A stretch of 64,000 nt of DNA from Corynebacterium sp. TAE3-ERU12 (lineage in GTDB: Bacteria > Actinomycetota > Actinomycetes > Mycobacteriales > Mycobacteriaceae). The translations under genes were made by a program, and so were the position numbers. The notes beneath the pieces are model-generated. The model was given only the letters and a program-made list of their open reading frames with translations. It was not told the origin of the DNA and made no database searches. The number at the start of each line of letters is the position of its first letter. Within the stretch, counting starts at the first letter, position 1. The stretch covers positions 186,001 to 250,000 of the forward strand of contig NZ_JAHUTM010000003.1 of the NCBI RefSeq assembly GCF_019209905.1, written 5' to 3'. This document shows, in pieces, positions 47,231 to 57,297 of the stretch.

Positions 47231-48052
47231 ATGCGTCTTCGCTCTATTCTCGCCTCCGTGGCCGCCACCGCCATGGCCGCTATCAGCCTGCCGATGGCAG
47301 CCCAGGCCGCGCCAGGCAATACCGTCGTTTTCGGCGACTCGCTTATCGCAAACCCGTCCGTGGCCGACTACGCCGCCTCGAAGATCCCGGGCCTGCCGAA
47401 CCCGAAGATTTCCAAGTCCGGCTGCCCCACTGACTTCCTGTTCTCCGGCACCTACGGGGCAACCACCAACCGCCCCACCGATGACTACACCTGCGCCGGC
47501 GCTTCCTTCCGCACCGGCGGCATGCGCATTGATGCCGAAATTCAGCGCGCCATCGACCAGGGCGACCTGAACCCGCAGACCAGCGAGATCGTCATCCTCG
47601 CCGGCGCTAATGACACCTACCCGTACGTGCTCAATGAGCGCATGCCGGTGCCGCAGATCCGCGAGAACCTCCGTGTTGCCGTCCGTGACGCAGTGAATAA
47701 GGCCAAGCACCACGCACCCAATGCCCGCGTGAAGCTGGTCGGCTACCCGCGTATCGGCACCCCCACCGGTGAGGTGTGCGTGGTGAATACCACCCCGGGG
47801 CCGGGCGTTCCGACGCTGGGTGTCAACGTCAAGGAGGTCGAGGACGGTCTGCAGTGGGCTGTTGTCGACGCCGCCCGTGACACCGGTTCGCTCTTCGTCG
47901 ACTCGAAGGGCATTTCCGCCGGCCACGAGATGTGCTCCCCGGACCGCTGGGTTGCTGGCATTATCGACACCACCGCCGGCCCGCATAACCTCATCCTGCA
48001 TATGACTAATGACGGCCTGAGCGCTGTCGCCCGCAACGCCGCACTGGCCTAA
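47231..48052 (+). CDS. Secreted SGNH/GDSL-type hydrolase
   Basis: A 273-residue protein. A Sec signal peptide (MRLRSILASVAATAMAAISLPMAAQAAP) is likely cleaved after AQA at about 27. Block I is VFGDSL (Ser), block III AGANDT (Asn), and a C-terminal HMTNDGLSAVARN resembles the HxND block with the catalytic His. Three cysteine pairs are visible, consistent with an extracytoplasmic protein. It is probably an esterase/lipase of the cell envelope; substrate unknown. AAAGGA precedes the ATG at 47231; the frame upstream is rejected. Confidence 0.85.
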   Translation: MRLRSILASVAATAMAAISLPMAAQAAPGNTVVFGDSLIANPSVADYAASKIPGLPNPKISKSGCPTDFLFSGTYGATTNRPTDDYTCAGASFRTGGMRIDAEIQRAIDQGDLNPQTSEIVILAGANDTYPYVLNERMPVPQIRENLRVAVRDAVNKAKHHAPNARVKLVGYPRIGTPTGEVCVVNTTPGPGVPTLGVNVKEVEDGLQWAVVDAARDTGSLFVDSKGISAGHEMCSPDRWVAGIIDTTAGPHNLILHMTNDGLSAVARNAALA

Positions 48053-48070
48053 GCAGCGACTTTTCCTCAT

Positions 48071-48112
48071 CCACAGCCCGCCCCAGACACCTTCTGGGGC
48101 GGGCTGTGGCGC
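48071..48112 (+). terminator. Terminator after SGNH hydrolase
   Basis: A 16-bp perfect stem CCACAGCCCGCCCCAG / CTGGGGCGGGCTGTGG with a 7-nt loop, 18 bp after the stop. Confidence 0.8.
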
Positions 48113-48181
48113 GTTTGGCGTTCCCTATCGGCCGATAATATGCTCTGTTAATTGAGATGAATTTTCTGCGATAGGTTATTC

Positions 48182-49267
48182 ATGCACCACGTACCCGCCC
48201 GCCCATTTTCCCACCGCACGGCACTATCGGCCCTGGCCATCACTGCACTAACACTCACCGGATGCAGCAATGCCGATACTGAAGGCCCCGCCCCCGAGGC
48301 CGAAGAAAATACCCAAGCAGCACTTGACCAAGGCAATGGCGACGTCCCAGCAGCCTTCGAGGATGTCCTCGCCAACCCCGGATCAGTGCGGATTAGCGCC
48401 GCAGCCCAATACGACCCCACCGGCCAGTATTCCTACGCTGTGGTCGACTTCACCGCCGACGGCCAACCTGACCTGCTGCTTCGCGCGGACAGCACGGGAA
48501 TCTCCCCGGTTGTGCTCATCACCGAGGACGGCGATGGCGGCGTCACTTCCTCCGTGGACACGCTTAGCAACGGGGCCGCCCGGAATGGCGACACACAGAT
48601 CCAGGTCCTGGGCTCCCGCTCAGGCGACGGCATCTACGAGCGGAAAACGGACGCCAACGATTTCCAGGCCTCCAGCAGTCATTACACGCTAAGCGGCGAT
48701 GAGATCACTCTCGAACAGACCACACCAGTCAAAGAAGGCGAACTACTCGAGGACCAGGTCGAACTCATCTGGCGCGATACCAAGACCCGGAAGAAACTCG
48801 ACGGCTGGTACCGCAAAGATGACTTCCAGCTGCTAAAACCCGGCGCATCTACGGCAGGCAGCACCAGCCCCACCACCTCCGCGACCTCCACTGAGGCCAC
48901 GGACGCCGCCGACGAACCCGTTGAACAGGGCGAATTGGTATTCACCGGCACTATCCGACAGATCACCAACGCCGAGATCATGGACGGCGGACCCACCCCC
49001 AACGGCGAACCCGCAGATGAGCTGCACTGGATCATCGAATTGGATAGTCCCCAGACGGTCACCGGACGCACCGCCGGTACGGAAACCCGAACCCGTACTA
49101 TCACCCAGGCCTATCTCGGCGCGCCAGGAAGCTCCGGCTACGACTGGGACGCCTACCGCGGCCAGCATGTGCGAATCGTGGTGGATGAAAATAACCTCTG
49201 GTTCCCCACCGACACCGGAATGCCGCTAGGCATGCTGCGCATCGGCACCATTATCTCCGTCTCCTAG
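48182..49267 (+). CDS. Lipoprotein of unknown function
   Basis: A 361-residue lipoprotein: basic start, hydrophobic segment (ALSALAITALTLTGC) with lipobox LTGC (Cys about 28), then an acidic Ala/Glu-rich linker, an N-terminal beta domain (NPGSVRISAAAQYDPTGQYSYAVVDFTADGQPDLLLRA), a Ser/Thr-rich linker and a C-terminal domain with DEPVEQGELVFTGTIRQI. I do not recognise the family. TAGGTT ends 4 bases before the ATG and no ribosome-binding site is seen, so it may be leaderless with a very short leader. Confidence 0.7.
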   Translation: MHHVPARPFSHRTALSALAITALTLTGCSNADTEGPAPEAEENTQAALDQGNGDVPAAFEDVLANPGSVRISAAAQYDPTGQYSYAVVDFTADGQPDLLLRADSTGISPVVLITEDGDGGVTSSVDTLSNGAARNGDTQIQVLGSRSGDGIYERKTDANDFQASSSHYTLSGDEITLEQTTPVKEGELLEDQVELIWRDTKTRKKLDGWYRKDDFQLLKPGASTAGSTSPTTSATSTEATDAADEPVEQGELVFTGTIRQITNAEIMDGGPTPNGEPADELHWIIELDSPQTVTGRTAGTETRTRTITQAYLGAPGSSGYDWDAYRGQHVRIVVDENNLWFPTDTGMPLGMLRIGTIISVS

Positions 49268-49294
49268 CATGTCCATCTCCTAGCCCCAAAGCCT

Positions 49295-49340
49295 AAGCCC
49301 CGCCGCCGCGCCATAATCAGCGCAGCGACGGGGCTTTATG
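49295..49340. terminator. Bidirectional terminator between lipoprotein and betB
   Basis: AAGCCCCG pairs with CGGGGCTT (arms 49295-49302, 49329-49336) with extra GC pairing inside; T and A runs flank it on both strands, suiting two convergent genes. Confidence 0.7.
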
Positions 49341-49363
49341 GGCTTTCCGACGTAGGTAGAGTC

Positions 49364-50890
49364 CTACCGTCGGTCAGCGAACCAACCAGTCACCGCCGGC
49401 TCAGTGTTCTGGTAAATATGCTTGGCCTCGGTGTACTCCTCCAGGCCAGCTTCACCAAGCTCACGGCCGATACCGGAGGCGCCGAAGCCACCCCACTCAG
49501 CCTGCGGCAGGTACGGGCCGAAATCGTTGATCCACACCGTGCCGTGGCGCAGGCCACCAGCAACGCGCTGGGCGCGGCCGGCATCGCTGGTCCACACCGC
49601 ACCGGCCAGGCCGTACTCGGTGTCATTAGCAATGGCGATGGCTTCTTCTTCGGTGTCGAAGGTCTCCACGGTCACAGTGGGGCCGAAGGCCTCATCGTGC
49701 ACGCAGTCCATCTCACGGGTGCAGCCATCAATAACGGTCGGCTCGTAGTAGTAGCCGTCGTCAAGCTGCAGTGCCCCATCAGCAGAAGCACCGGTGGCGA
49801 ACTTACCGCCGCAGCGCACATTCGCGCCCTGCTTCCGGGCGCGCTCCACATAGGCATGCACCTTATCGCGGTGCTCCTTAGAGATCAGTGCACCAGTCTC
49901 AGCCTGCTCATCATCAGGGCCACCAAGCTTGATCTGCTCGGCACGCTCAACCAGGTCGGTGACGAACTTCTCCGCAATGGAGGACTCCACCACCAGCCGT
50001 GCACCAGCAGAACACACCTGGCCGGAGTGGATAAACGCAGCATTGAGCGCATTATCCAGGGCGGCCTCGTAATTCGCGTCGGCGAAGACCACATTCGGGT
50101 TCTTGCCACCAAGCTCGAGGGCCACCTTCTTCACCGTCTTCGCCGCCTCAGCGGCAATAGCACGGCCAGTCACCAGGCCACCGGTGAAGGACACCATATC
50201 CACACGCGGGTCCTCGGACAGCGGCGCACCAGCATTCGCGCCAGCACCGGTGACCAGGTTGCCCGCGCCGTCGGGAAGCCCAGCTTCAACCAGCACCTGC
50301 ATCAGCAAAATGGCGGTATGCGGGGTGAGCTCCGCCGGCTTGAGCACAAACGTGCAGCCAGCGGCAATAGCCGGGGCGACCTTCCAAGCGACCTGCAGCA
50401 GCGGGTAATTCCACGGCGTAATCAGGCCACACACGCCCACCGGTTCGCGGACAATGCGGGAAACCACAGCAGGGTCCCCAGCATCAACCACGCGGCCGGC
50501 ATCATTGCCGGACAGGGTGGCGAAATAGCGGAAGCAGCCAATGATGTCGTCCATATCGATATTGGACTCGACCAGGCGCTTACCGGTGTCCAGGGACTCG
50601 GCGCGGGCGAACTCGTCCTTGCGCGCCTCGATGCCGTCGGCAACGCGGCCCAGCAAAGCGCCGCGCTCCCACGCGGTCGTCCCGGACCAACAGTGCTTAT
50701 CGAAAGCAGCGCGGGCTGCGGCGATAGCGCGCTCAGTATCAGCGCGACCACCCTCGGCGACCTCAGCGACTGTTTCGCCGGTGCCCGGGCAGATAATGAT
50801 GCGGGTAGCACCGTCAGCCGCCGCGGACCACTGGCCGTCGATGAAGATGGTGCGACCGCCGTGATTACCCGGCTCGGTGGAGTGGGTCAT
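49364..50890 (-). CDS. betB: Betaine-aldehyde dehydrogenase
   Basis: A 508-residue aldehyde dehydrogenase with ITPWNYPLLQVAWK (about 157), the ELGGKNP active-site Glu, the FIHSGQVCSAGARL catalytic Cys (about 296) and the C-terminal GTVWINDFGPYLPQAEWGGFG. It oxidises betaine aldehyde to glycine betaine. ATG at 50890 follows AAGGAGG, overlapping the betT stop by one base (TAATG). Thus betT and betB are one translational unit. Confidence 0.93.
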   Translation of the reverse strand: MTHSTEPGNHGGRTIFIDGQWSAAADGATRIIICPGTGETVAEVAEGGRADTERAIAAARAAFDKHCWSGTTAWERGALLGRVADGIEARKDEFARAESLDTGKRLVESNIDMDDIIGCFRYFATLSGNDAGRVVDAGDPAVVSRIVREPVGVCGLITPWNYPLLQVAWKVAPAIAAGCTFVLKPAELTPHTAILLMQVLVEAGLPDGAGNLVTGAGANAGAPLSEDPRVDMVSFTGGLVTGRAIAAEAAKTVKKVALELGGKNPNVVFADANYEAALDNALNAAFIHSGQVCSAGARLVVESSIAEKFVTDLVERAEQIKLGGPDDEQAETGALISKEHRDKVHAYVERARKQGANVRCGGKFATGASADGALQLDDGYYYEPTVIDGCTREMDCVHDEAFGPTVTVETFDTEEEAIAIANDTEYGLAGAVWTSDAGRAQRVAGGLRHGTVWINDFGPYLPQAEWGGFGASGIGRELGEAGLEEYTEAKHIYQNTEPAVTGWFADRR

Positions 50891-53031
50891 TAATCCTCCT
50901 TGATGTAATCGCCGGACCATTCCAGGACCGGTTCGGCGTCATCGGACAGATCAGAGCTGCCCGGCAGCGGGGCCTGCATGTGCAGGAACTCCAAATGACG
51001 CTCGTACAAGTCCAGCACATCCTCGATGAGCTGATCCTTGGTGTAGCCATAGACGTCGTACCCCAACGAACCCGTCAGGGTGAAGACCTCTAGACGGTAG
51101 TACTTGATGTCCGCATCGCTGTCGAGGTGCTGGCAACCAGCAAACGACGGCACGGGGTGCTCGGTCGGATACACCTGGTAGCGGAAATTACGTTCCTCGC
51201 CGAAGTCGACCCGCAGGTCAATCTGGCCCACCGGCATCGACTCCACATGGGAGCGATCCAACACCACGTCGGCACCGCCCTTGCGGATCTCCTCGGCAAC
51301 CTCAGTCAGCGCCGGGGAAATGACCTCATCGAGGTGAGACTGGGCCTGCTTAGCCGACGGGAAGGACATGGCGCGCTGCAGACGCTGGCGCCAATTCTGG
51401 TCACCAGGCTGGGCGCCGGCGCGCGAGCTGAAGGCACCATGGATGGCGCGCACGCCGGACTCGGACTGCAGCACCTCAAGGCGCAGCGACTTCCACAACG
51501 AGTACATCACCACGTAGATGACAATCGCGAATGGTGCGCCCATCACAATTGTCGCCGACTGCAGCGTCGGAATGCCATTAACAAACAGCATGGCGATGGT
51601 GAGCACACCGACGGTGATGGCCCAGAAAATACGCGACCAGGCCTTACCGTCCTGGGTGGTGTCGGAAATCCGGGAGGTGAAGTTCGACATCACCAACGCA
51701 GCCGAGTCAGCCGAGGTGATGTAGAGCAACAGGCCAATCAGGGAGGCCACGGCCATCACAGCCAGGCCGGCCGGGTACTCGCCGAGCAGCAGGTAGAACG
51801 CACGCTCGGGCTTCTCCACAGCGGTAGCGCCAAACGCATCATCGCCATTGAGCACGATGTCGAGAGCGGAGTTACCGAACACGGACACCCACAGCAGCAC
51901 GAACAGGAACGGGATCGTCAGCGTGCCGACGACGAACTGACGCAGGCTGCGGCCACGCGAAATGCGGGCCAAGAACAAGCCGACGAAGGGCGCCCAAGCA
52001 ACCCACCAGGCCCAGAAGAACAGGGTCCAGGCGTTCATCCATTCCTGCGCCCCGGAGAAGGCGTAGGTGTCCATGGTCATGGACGGGAACTTGGAAACGT
52101 ACTCGCCGATATTCATCATCAGCGCGTCGAAGAGGAACGCGGTGCGGCCGGTGAACAGGATGTAGATCATCAGCAGGATCGCCAGGCCGACGTTGGCCTC
52201 AGACAGGCGACGAATGCCCTTATCCACACCCGAGACAGCAGAAATCGTGGCCACGAACACGGCCAACACAATCAAACCAACCTGGGCGGGGATGCCCTCT
52301 TCAATACCGAACAGCACGTTCATGCCGTAGTTCAGCTGCACCACGCCGATACCCAGGGAGGTGGCGACACCGAAGACGGTGCCCAGCATGGCGGCGATAT
52401 CCACGACATCACCAATGGGGCCGTGGATGCGCTTGCCGATAATCGGGTACAGCGCGGAACGGATCGCCAGCGGCATGTTGTAGCGGTAGGCGAAGTAGCC
52501 GAAGGCCATACCCATCAAGGCGTAGAGAGCCCAGCCGGTCACGCCGTAGTGGAACAGCGTGAAAACAACGGCCTGGCGGGCGGCCTCGACGGTCTCAGCA
52601 TCGCCCGTCGGCGGGCCATAGTACTGGGCCACCGGCTCGGCGACGGAGAAGAACAGCAGGTCAACGCCGATACCGGCGGCGAAAAGCATGGAGGCCCAGG
52701 AGAACAGGCCATATTCGGGCTTGGCGTGGTCGGGGCCCAGGCGCACGAAACCCGTGCGGCCGACGGCCACCCAAATCATGAACACCACGGCGACGGTGGC
52801 GGTCAATACGTAGAACCAGCCGAAGGTGCTGGACACGCCGGTGACCATATTGCCAAGCGCGGTACCCGCACTATCGGGAGCGATGATGGCCCAGATAGCG
52901 ATGGCGAGAATACACGCGCCGGAGATCAGGAAGACAGGCCAGTTGACTTTGACCGGTTCGGAAACATGCGTCGGAGCTGCCGCGACATCGGCGGCGGCAT
53001 CACCGCGCGTACTGGAATCAGGTTGTGCCAT
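50890..53031 (-). CDS. betT: High-affinity choline transporter, BCCT family (BetT-like)
   Basis: A 713-residue BCCT transporter: twelve TMs in residues about 30-510, with the conserved GFGYFAYR-type TM3-4 and FFWAWWVAWAPFVGLFLARISRGR segment of the substrate path (choline-binding Trp box). A cytoplasmic C-terminal ~190-residue extension, as in osmosensitive BetT, follows. It imports choline using an ion gradient. GGAAAATCC precedes the ATG. Co-transcribed with betB and divergent from betA. Confidence 0.93.
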   Translation of the reverse strand: MAQPDSSTRGDAAADVAAAPTHVSEPVKVNWPVFLISGACILAIAIWAIIAPDSAGTALGNMVTGVSSTFGWFYVLTATVAVVFMIWVAVGRTGFVRLGPDHAKPEYGLFSWASMLFAAGIGVDLLFFSVAEPVAQYYGPPTGDAETVEAARQAVVFTLFHYGVTGWALYALMGMAFGYFAYRYNMPLAIRSALYPIIGKRIHGPIGDVVDIAAMLGTVFGVATSLGIGVVQLNYGMNVLFGIEEGIPAQVGLIVLAVFVATISAVSGVDKGIRRLSEANVGLAILLMIYILFTGRTAFLFDALMMNIGEYVSKFPSMTMDTYAFSGAQEWMNAWTLFFWAWWVAWAPFVGLFLARISRGRSLRQFVVGTLTIPFLFVLLWVSVFGNSALDIVLNGDDAFGATAVEKPERAFYLLLGEYPAGLAVMAVASLIGLLLYITSADSAALVMSNFTSRISDTTQDGKAWSRIFWAITVGVLTIAMLFVNGIPTLQSATIVMGAPFAIVIYVVMYSLWKSLRLEVLQSESGVRAIHGAFSSRAGAQPGDQNWRQRLQRAMSFPSAKQAQSHLDEVISPALTEVAEEIRKGGADVVLDRSHVESMPVGQIDLRVDFGEERNFRYQVYPTEHPVPSFAGCQHLDSDADIKYYRLEVFTLTGSLGYDVYGYTKDQLIEDVLDLYERHLEFLHMQAPLPGSSDLSDDAEPVLEWSGDYIKED

Positions 53032-53132
53032 AGGATTTTCCTTGAGAATCGGGAACTAGGCCAGTGTAGTGGCCCAACAGTGACTATTCACATCGAGAAG
53101 AGCCACGACGGCCCATAATTACCCCTATAACA

Positions 53133-53147
53133 GTGAGAATTACTCAC
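53133..53147. promoter_or_regulatory. Palindrome in the betT/betA divergent promoter region
   Basis: GTGAG-AATTA-CTCAC, a perfect 5-bp inverted repeat centred on AATTA, lies 100 bp upstream of betT and about 190 bp upstream of betA. It could be an operator for a choline-responsive regulator; no betI gene is in the window. The rest of 53032-53339 is AT-rich and without a gene. Confidence 0.4.
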
Positions 53148-53339
53148 AAAGCTCCGAATTAACGGCCCTACCAAGGCGTAGGTGGCGCCGAATAGTCCGA
53201 TCGTGCCATTCTTAAAAGGTAACTAACGGCGCCCAGACACCCGCCGATAAATAGGTGCTACTTCTTTTTAGTCGTTTAACCAATGTGGCCCAACCCGACG
53301 GACACCCCGCCGGGGGCCATAGCTGGATTCGGAGGATTC

Positions 53340-55082
53340 ATGTCCGCACTCCCGTTCCGCCTGCCCTTCGGCAAGCGTTCCACCCCCACTGAAGAACACC
53401 GCGACGTCGTCATCGTCGGCGCCGGTTCCGCCGGCTCAGTGCTGGCCAACCGACTCTCCACCGACCCAGGCACCGAGGTCCTCGTCCTCGAGGCCGGCCG
53501 CATGGACAGCCTGTGGGACCTCTACATCCACATGCCCAGCGCCTTCTCCTTCCCCATCGGCAATAAGTTCTACGACTGGGCCTACGAGTCCGAGCCAGAA
53601 CCCGAAATGAACGGCCGCCGCGTCTACCACGCCCGCGGCAAAGTCGTCGGTGGCTCCTCCTCCATCAACGGCCAGATCTTCCAGCGCGGCAACCCCATGG
53701 ACTACGAAAACTGGGGCAAGCGCGACGGCCTGAACAACTGGGGCTGGGAAAACGTCCTGCCCTACTTCAAGCGCATGGAAACCGCCCTCGGCTCCGACGA
53801 CGACGATCCGCGCCGCGGCCACGACGGCCCACTGCGCATGAAGCGCGGCCCGGCCGACTCCCCGCTGTTCAAAGCCTTCTTCAAGTCCATCGAGCAGGCC
53901 GGCTACCACTACACCCCCGACGTCAACGGGTACCGCCAGGAAGGCTTCGGCCCCTTCGACGCCAATATCGACGGCGGCAAGCGCCTCTCCGCCGCCCGCG
54001 CCTACCTGCACCCGGTCCTCGACCGCCACAACCTGGAGCTGCGTACCCGCGCCTACACCACCCGCGTGCTCTTCGACGGCACCAAGGCCACCGGCGTCGA
54101 ATACACCTGGCGCGGCAAAAAGCACACCGTGCACGCAGACAAGGTCATCCTCTGCGGCGGCGCCTTCAACTCCCCGCAGCTGCTGCAGCTATCCGGCGTT
54201 GGCGACGAGAAGCTGCTGAAGTCCCGCGGCGTCGACGTCGTTAAGCACCTGCCCGGCGTTGGCGAAAACCTGCAGGACCACCTCGAGGTGTACGTCCAGT
54301 ACAACTGCACCCAGCCGGTGAGCTCCCAGCCGTACCTGGCCAAATGGCGCTGGCCTTTCCTGGGCCTGAAGTGGATCCTGTTCAAGAAGGGCCCGGTGGC
54401 GACCTCCCACTTCGAAGGCGGCGGCTTCGCCCGCTCCAACGAGGACGTCGACTACCCGAACCTGATGTTCCACTTCCTGCCGCTGGCCATGCGCTACGAC
54501 GGCACCAAGCCCGAAGGCGACCACGGCTTCCAGTTCCACGTCGGCCCGATGTACTCCGACGCCATTGGGCACGTGCGGATCAAGTCCAACGACCCCAAGG
54601 ACAAGCCGGAGATCCTGTTCAACTACCTCTCCACCGACCAGGACCGCCGCGAATGGGTCGAGGCCATCAAGGTCTCCCGCGAACTGCTGGACACCCCGGC
54701 CATGCGCGAATACTGGGATGTCGAGACCTCACCCGGCGCCGATGTGAGCTCTGACGAGGACATCCTGGAATGGGTGCGCAACGACGCTGAGACCGCGCTG
54801 CACCCCTCCTGCACCTGCGCTATGGGCCCCGCCTCCGACCCGATGGCCGTGGTCGACCCGGAGACCATGCAGGTCCACGGCACCGAGGGCCTCTACGTGG
54901 TCGACGCTTCGGTCATGCCGCGCATCACCAACGGCAATATCTACGCGCCGACCATGATGATCGCGGAGAAGGCCTCCGACCTCATTGCAGGCAAGGAGAC
55001 TCTGGCCCCGATTAGCCAGGAAGAGCTGCCGTTCTACCACGCCAAGCGCGATATGCCGCTGGACCCGCCGGAGCAGGGCTAG
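53340..55082 (+). CDS. betA: Choline dehydrogenase (GMC oxidoreductase)
   Basis: A 580-residue FAD enzyme. FAD-binding [18 protein letters not shown] is at about 22-39, the GMC signatures [18 protein letters not shown] and [16 protein letters not shown] follow, and the catalytic His is in [10 protein letters not shown] with [17 protein letters not shown] at the C-terminus. It oxidises choline to betaine aldehyde. GGAGG at 53331 fixes the ATG at 53340; the ORF's upstream ATG at 53283 is ignored. Divergent from betT-betB, giving a complete choline-to-betaine set. Confidence 0.94.
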   Translation: MSALPFRLPFGKRSTPTEEHRDVVIVGAGSAGSVLANRLSTDPGTEVLVLEAGRMDSLWDLYIHMPSAFSFPIGNKFYDWAYESEPEPEMNGRRVYHARGKVVGGSSSINGQIFQRGNPMDYENWGKRDGLNNWGWENVLPYFKRMETALGSDDDDPRRGHDGPLRMKRGPADSPLFKAFFKSIEQAGYHYTPDVNGYRQEGFGPFDANIDGGKRLSAARAYLHPVLDRHNLELRTRAYTTRVLFDGTKATGVEYTWRGKKHTVHADKVILCGGAFNSPQLLQLSGVGDEKLLKSRGVDVVKHLPGVGENLQDHLEVYVQYNCTQPVSSQPYLAKWRWPFLGLKWILFKKGPVATSHFEGGGFARSNEDVDYPNLMFHFLPLAMRYDGTKPEGDHGFQFHVGPMYSDAIGHVRIKSNDPKDKPEILFNYLSTDQDRREWVEAIKVSRELLDTPAMREYWDVETSPGADVSSDEDILEWVRNDAETALHPSCTCAMGPASDPMAVVDPETMQVHGTEGLYVVDASVMPRITNGNIYAPTMMIAEKASDLIAGKETLAPISQEELPFYHAKRDMPLDPPEQG

Positions 55083-55095
55083 GGGTAGGTAGCGC

Positions 55096-55130
55096 CTAGC
55101 TGCTAGCTGCTAGCTGCTAGCTGCTAGCTG
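55096..55130. repeat. Five tandem copies of CTAGCTG
   Basis: A pure 7-bp tandem array (5 units) 13 bp after the betA stop. It contains five CTAG tetramers, normally rare in such genomes. Slippage-prone; no coding function visible. Confidence 0.9.
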
Positions 55131-55160
55131 GCGCGGGGCCGCGGGGCTCGGGCCTCGCGG

Positions 55161-55200
55161 CCGCGGTGCCGCAGTGCCGCGGTGCCGCAGTGCCGCGGTG
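55161..55200. repeat. Five alternating 8-bp units CCGCGGTG / CCGCAGTG
   Basis: Forty bases of alternating 8-bp units, giving a 16-bp period, just after the 7-bp array. Non-coding. Confidence 0.85.
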
Positions 55201-55272
55201 CGCAGATCCGTACCAATTACGCAGATCCGTGCGAAATTCCGTACGGGTCTGCGCTTTTCGTACGGATCTGTG
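55201..55272 (+). terminator. Palindromic cluster CGCAGATCCGT with terminator
   Basis: CGCAGATCCGT appears twice direct (55201, 55220) and twice inverted (ACGGGTCTGCG at 55243, ACGGATCTGTGCG at about 55259). The second direct and first inverted copies form an 11-bp stem followed by CTTTT, a probable terminator for betA transcripts. Confidence 0.65.
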
Positions 55273-55498
55273 CGGAAACACCCGCAACCCCCGCAGTCAA
55301 GAGCTTTCCGACGAACGTAGGCAGCTGGCCAGGTTGCCGCATCCGCCGGCATTGGCGACTGCTGCGGTGAGCTCGGGGGTGGATGGCCCTCCAGCCATCG
55401 GGGCCAACACCAGGGGCACTGCCACATTCGTAATAAAAGTGTGTGCTGTCTGCACTAATAACCTCCCGCCGGGCAGCCGACTATATAGGCTGGTAGGC
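55273..55498. promoter_or_regulatory. Upstream region of the acyltransferase, with -10 TAGGCT
   Basis: About 225 bp with no credible gene. TAGGCT at 55486-55491 is exactly 7 bases before the GTG at 55499, the same layout as at dcd, so transcription probably starts at the start codon. Confidence 0.55.
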
Positions 55499-57271
55499 GT
55501 GCATAATCACACCGGAAAGCCGCTGCCCGTACCCGATCTCGACTCGACTCTAGCGAAGCTCGCGCATGCCGCTTCGGCGGTCACCACCGAAGAGCAACAC
55601 GAGCGTACGCGCGACGCTATTGAGGCTTTCCGGACCGGGCACGGCCCTGAGCTGCAACAGCAGTTGCAGGATTTCGCCGCGGACCGTTTGGCGCATGGCA
55701 CAAGCTGGTTGGCGCAGCAGTGGTTGGATGACTATCTGAGCGTGCGCACCCCGCTGCCGCTGACCACCAATGTGGGCTTCCAGCTGCGCATTGATACCGA
55801 CAGCACTGGCCTGTCGCGTGCCGCGGAGTTGCTGGGCCGACTGGCCGGATTTCATCTGCAGCAGGCTGCCGGCGCGATGCCGCCTGAGGTTGACCGGCGT
55901 GGCAACACCATGTCGCCGCAACAGTGGGAGTGTGTCAACGGTGGCCTGCGCATCCCGGACGACCCCCTTGACCAGGTTGAACGGTGTTCGTTGGGGGCTT
56001 GTGGGCGCGAGGTGGCGGTCATCGTCGGCAAGCGCACTTTCATGGTTCCGGTGAGCGATTCGGCCGGGGCGGTGCTGCCGATGGGGAGGCTGGAGCAGTC
56101 CCTGCGCGCGCTGCTTGACCGGGCCGCGGAACCGACCGCCGGACCGACGCTGACGGAGCTGTCCTACCTGGGTTCGGCCGCGCTGGCCGGCGAGTTCGCT
56201 GATGTGCTGGCCAAGCCGAGCGCCCAGGCGGCGCTGGCGCGGCTGCGCGACGCGTTGTTCTGTTTCTCGGTGGTGGAGGATACCGCCGAGGACTCGGATG
56301 CCGAGTTGCTGCGCCGAACAGCGTTCGAACCGGGCGTGACCTGGGCGTATAAGCCGCTGACCTATCAGGTCGGGCTGGATTCGACGTGGCTGTGCCTGCA
56401 TGTGGAGCATTCCACGGTCGATGGTGCGACGCTGGTAGAGGCCATCCGGCGGGTGCAGCAGACCCCGCCGCCCGCCGCCGGCGAGACGGAAGCACTCACA
56501 GCACAAACCGAGCCCGCCGAGGAGCTTGTGCTGGAGCTTTCCGACGCTGAAGCCGACCAGCTGCGTGCCGCCAGCGCCGATTATGCGGCCGAGGCGCGGC
56601 GGCTACAGGTCGCTGTGGTCCGCACGCCACGTCCCGATGGGTCGCAGCTGCCGTTCAAGGTCAGTGCGGATGCCGTCGCGCAGCTGATTTTGAGCATCAC
56701 GCAGCAGCTGACCTATGGGCGAGTCCGGGCGGTTTATGAGGCCGTCGATATGCGTGAGTACATCGATGGCCGTACCGAGTGCCTGAGGGCGGTGACACCG
56801 GAGGCGGTTGCGTTTGCTCAGGCCGTTGTTGCTGGTCAGGCCACCCAGGAGCAGTTGCAGGCGGCGTTGGATGCGCACCGTGGTTGGGTGAAGTCGTGCA
56901 AGTCCGGGCAGGCGTTTGACCGGCATTTATGGGCGCTGGCTTTCACTGCGGCGAAGGCGGGCGTGGAACCGGAGATTGCTGGTGATGAGGGCATTGCGGC
57001 TGCGCGTACCGATTTCTTGTCCACCACGTCGATCGGTTCGGATGCGCAGATTGTGCGCTATGCCTTCGCCCCGACTGTGCCGGGCGGTTTCGGTGTGAAC
57101 TACACCCCGCTTGCCGACGAGGTCGAGTACTGCGTGAGCTATTGGGCGCAGCAACCGCGGGCCGGGGCGGATGGGATGCCGGTTTCGCAGCGCGCTGCCG
57201 AGTTCCTCGCGAATCTGCCTATTGCAGCGCAAAAGCTCGCCGACTTTATCGACGAGCTTGCTGCGGACTAG
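55499..57271 (+). CDS. Choline/carnitine O-acyltransferase family protein
   Basis: A 590-residue protein. It starts with the family's [36 protein letters not shown], and the catalytic His lies in [18 protein letters not shown] (about 300). The CoA/acceptor side shows [49 protein letters not shown] and [21 protein letters not shown]. It transfers acyl groups between CoA and a quaternary-ammonium alcohol such as carnitine or choline; position after bet genes fits this, but acceptor is uncertain. GTG at 55499 is preferred over the longer frame from 55166, which crosses the repeats. Confidence 0.85.
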   Translation: MHNHTGKPLPVPDLDSTLAKLAHAASAVTTEEQHERTRDAIEAFRTGHGPELQQQLQDFAADRLAHGTSWLAQQWLDDYLSVRTPLPLTTNVGFQLRIDTDSTGLSRAAELLGRLAGFHLQQAAGAMPPEVDRRGNTMSPQQWECVNGGLRIPDDPLDQVERCSLGACGREVAVIVGKRTFMVPVSDSAGAVLPMGRLEQSLRALLDRAAEPTAGPTLTELSYLGSAALAGEFADVLAKPSAQAALARLRDALFCFSVVEDTAEDSDAELLRRTAFEPGVTWAYKPLTYQVGLDSTWLCLHVEHSTVDGATLVEAIRRVQQTPPPAAGETEALTAQTEPAEELVLELSDAEADQLRAASADYAAEARRLQVAVVRTPRPDGSQLPFKVSADAVAQLILSITQQLTYGRVRAVYEAVDMREYIDGRTECLRAVTPEAVAFAQAVVAGQATQEQLQAALDAHRGWVKSCKSGQAFDRHLWALAFTAAKAGVEPEIAGDEGIAAARTDFLSTTSIGSDAQIVRYAFAPTVPGGFGVNYTPLADEVEYCVSYWAQQPRAGADGMPVSQRAAEFLANLPIAAQKLADFIDELAAD

Positions 57272-57297
57272 CCCAGGATTACCTGGTTGAGCAGGAG

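Noticed and set aside
51127..53118. Long plus-strand frame opposite betT
   Set aside because: His/Gly/Gln-rich antisense product; betT is certain.
55166..55498. Upstream extension of the acyltransferase from 55166
   Set aside because: It runs through short repeats and the betA terminator; family-like sequence begins only after 55499.
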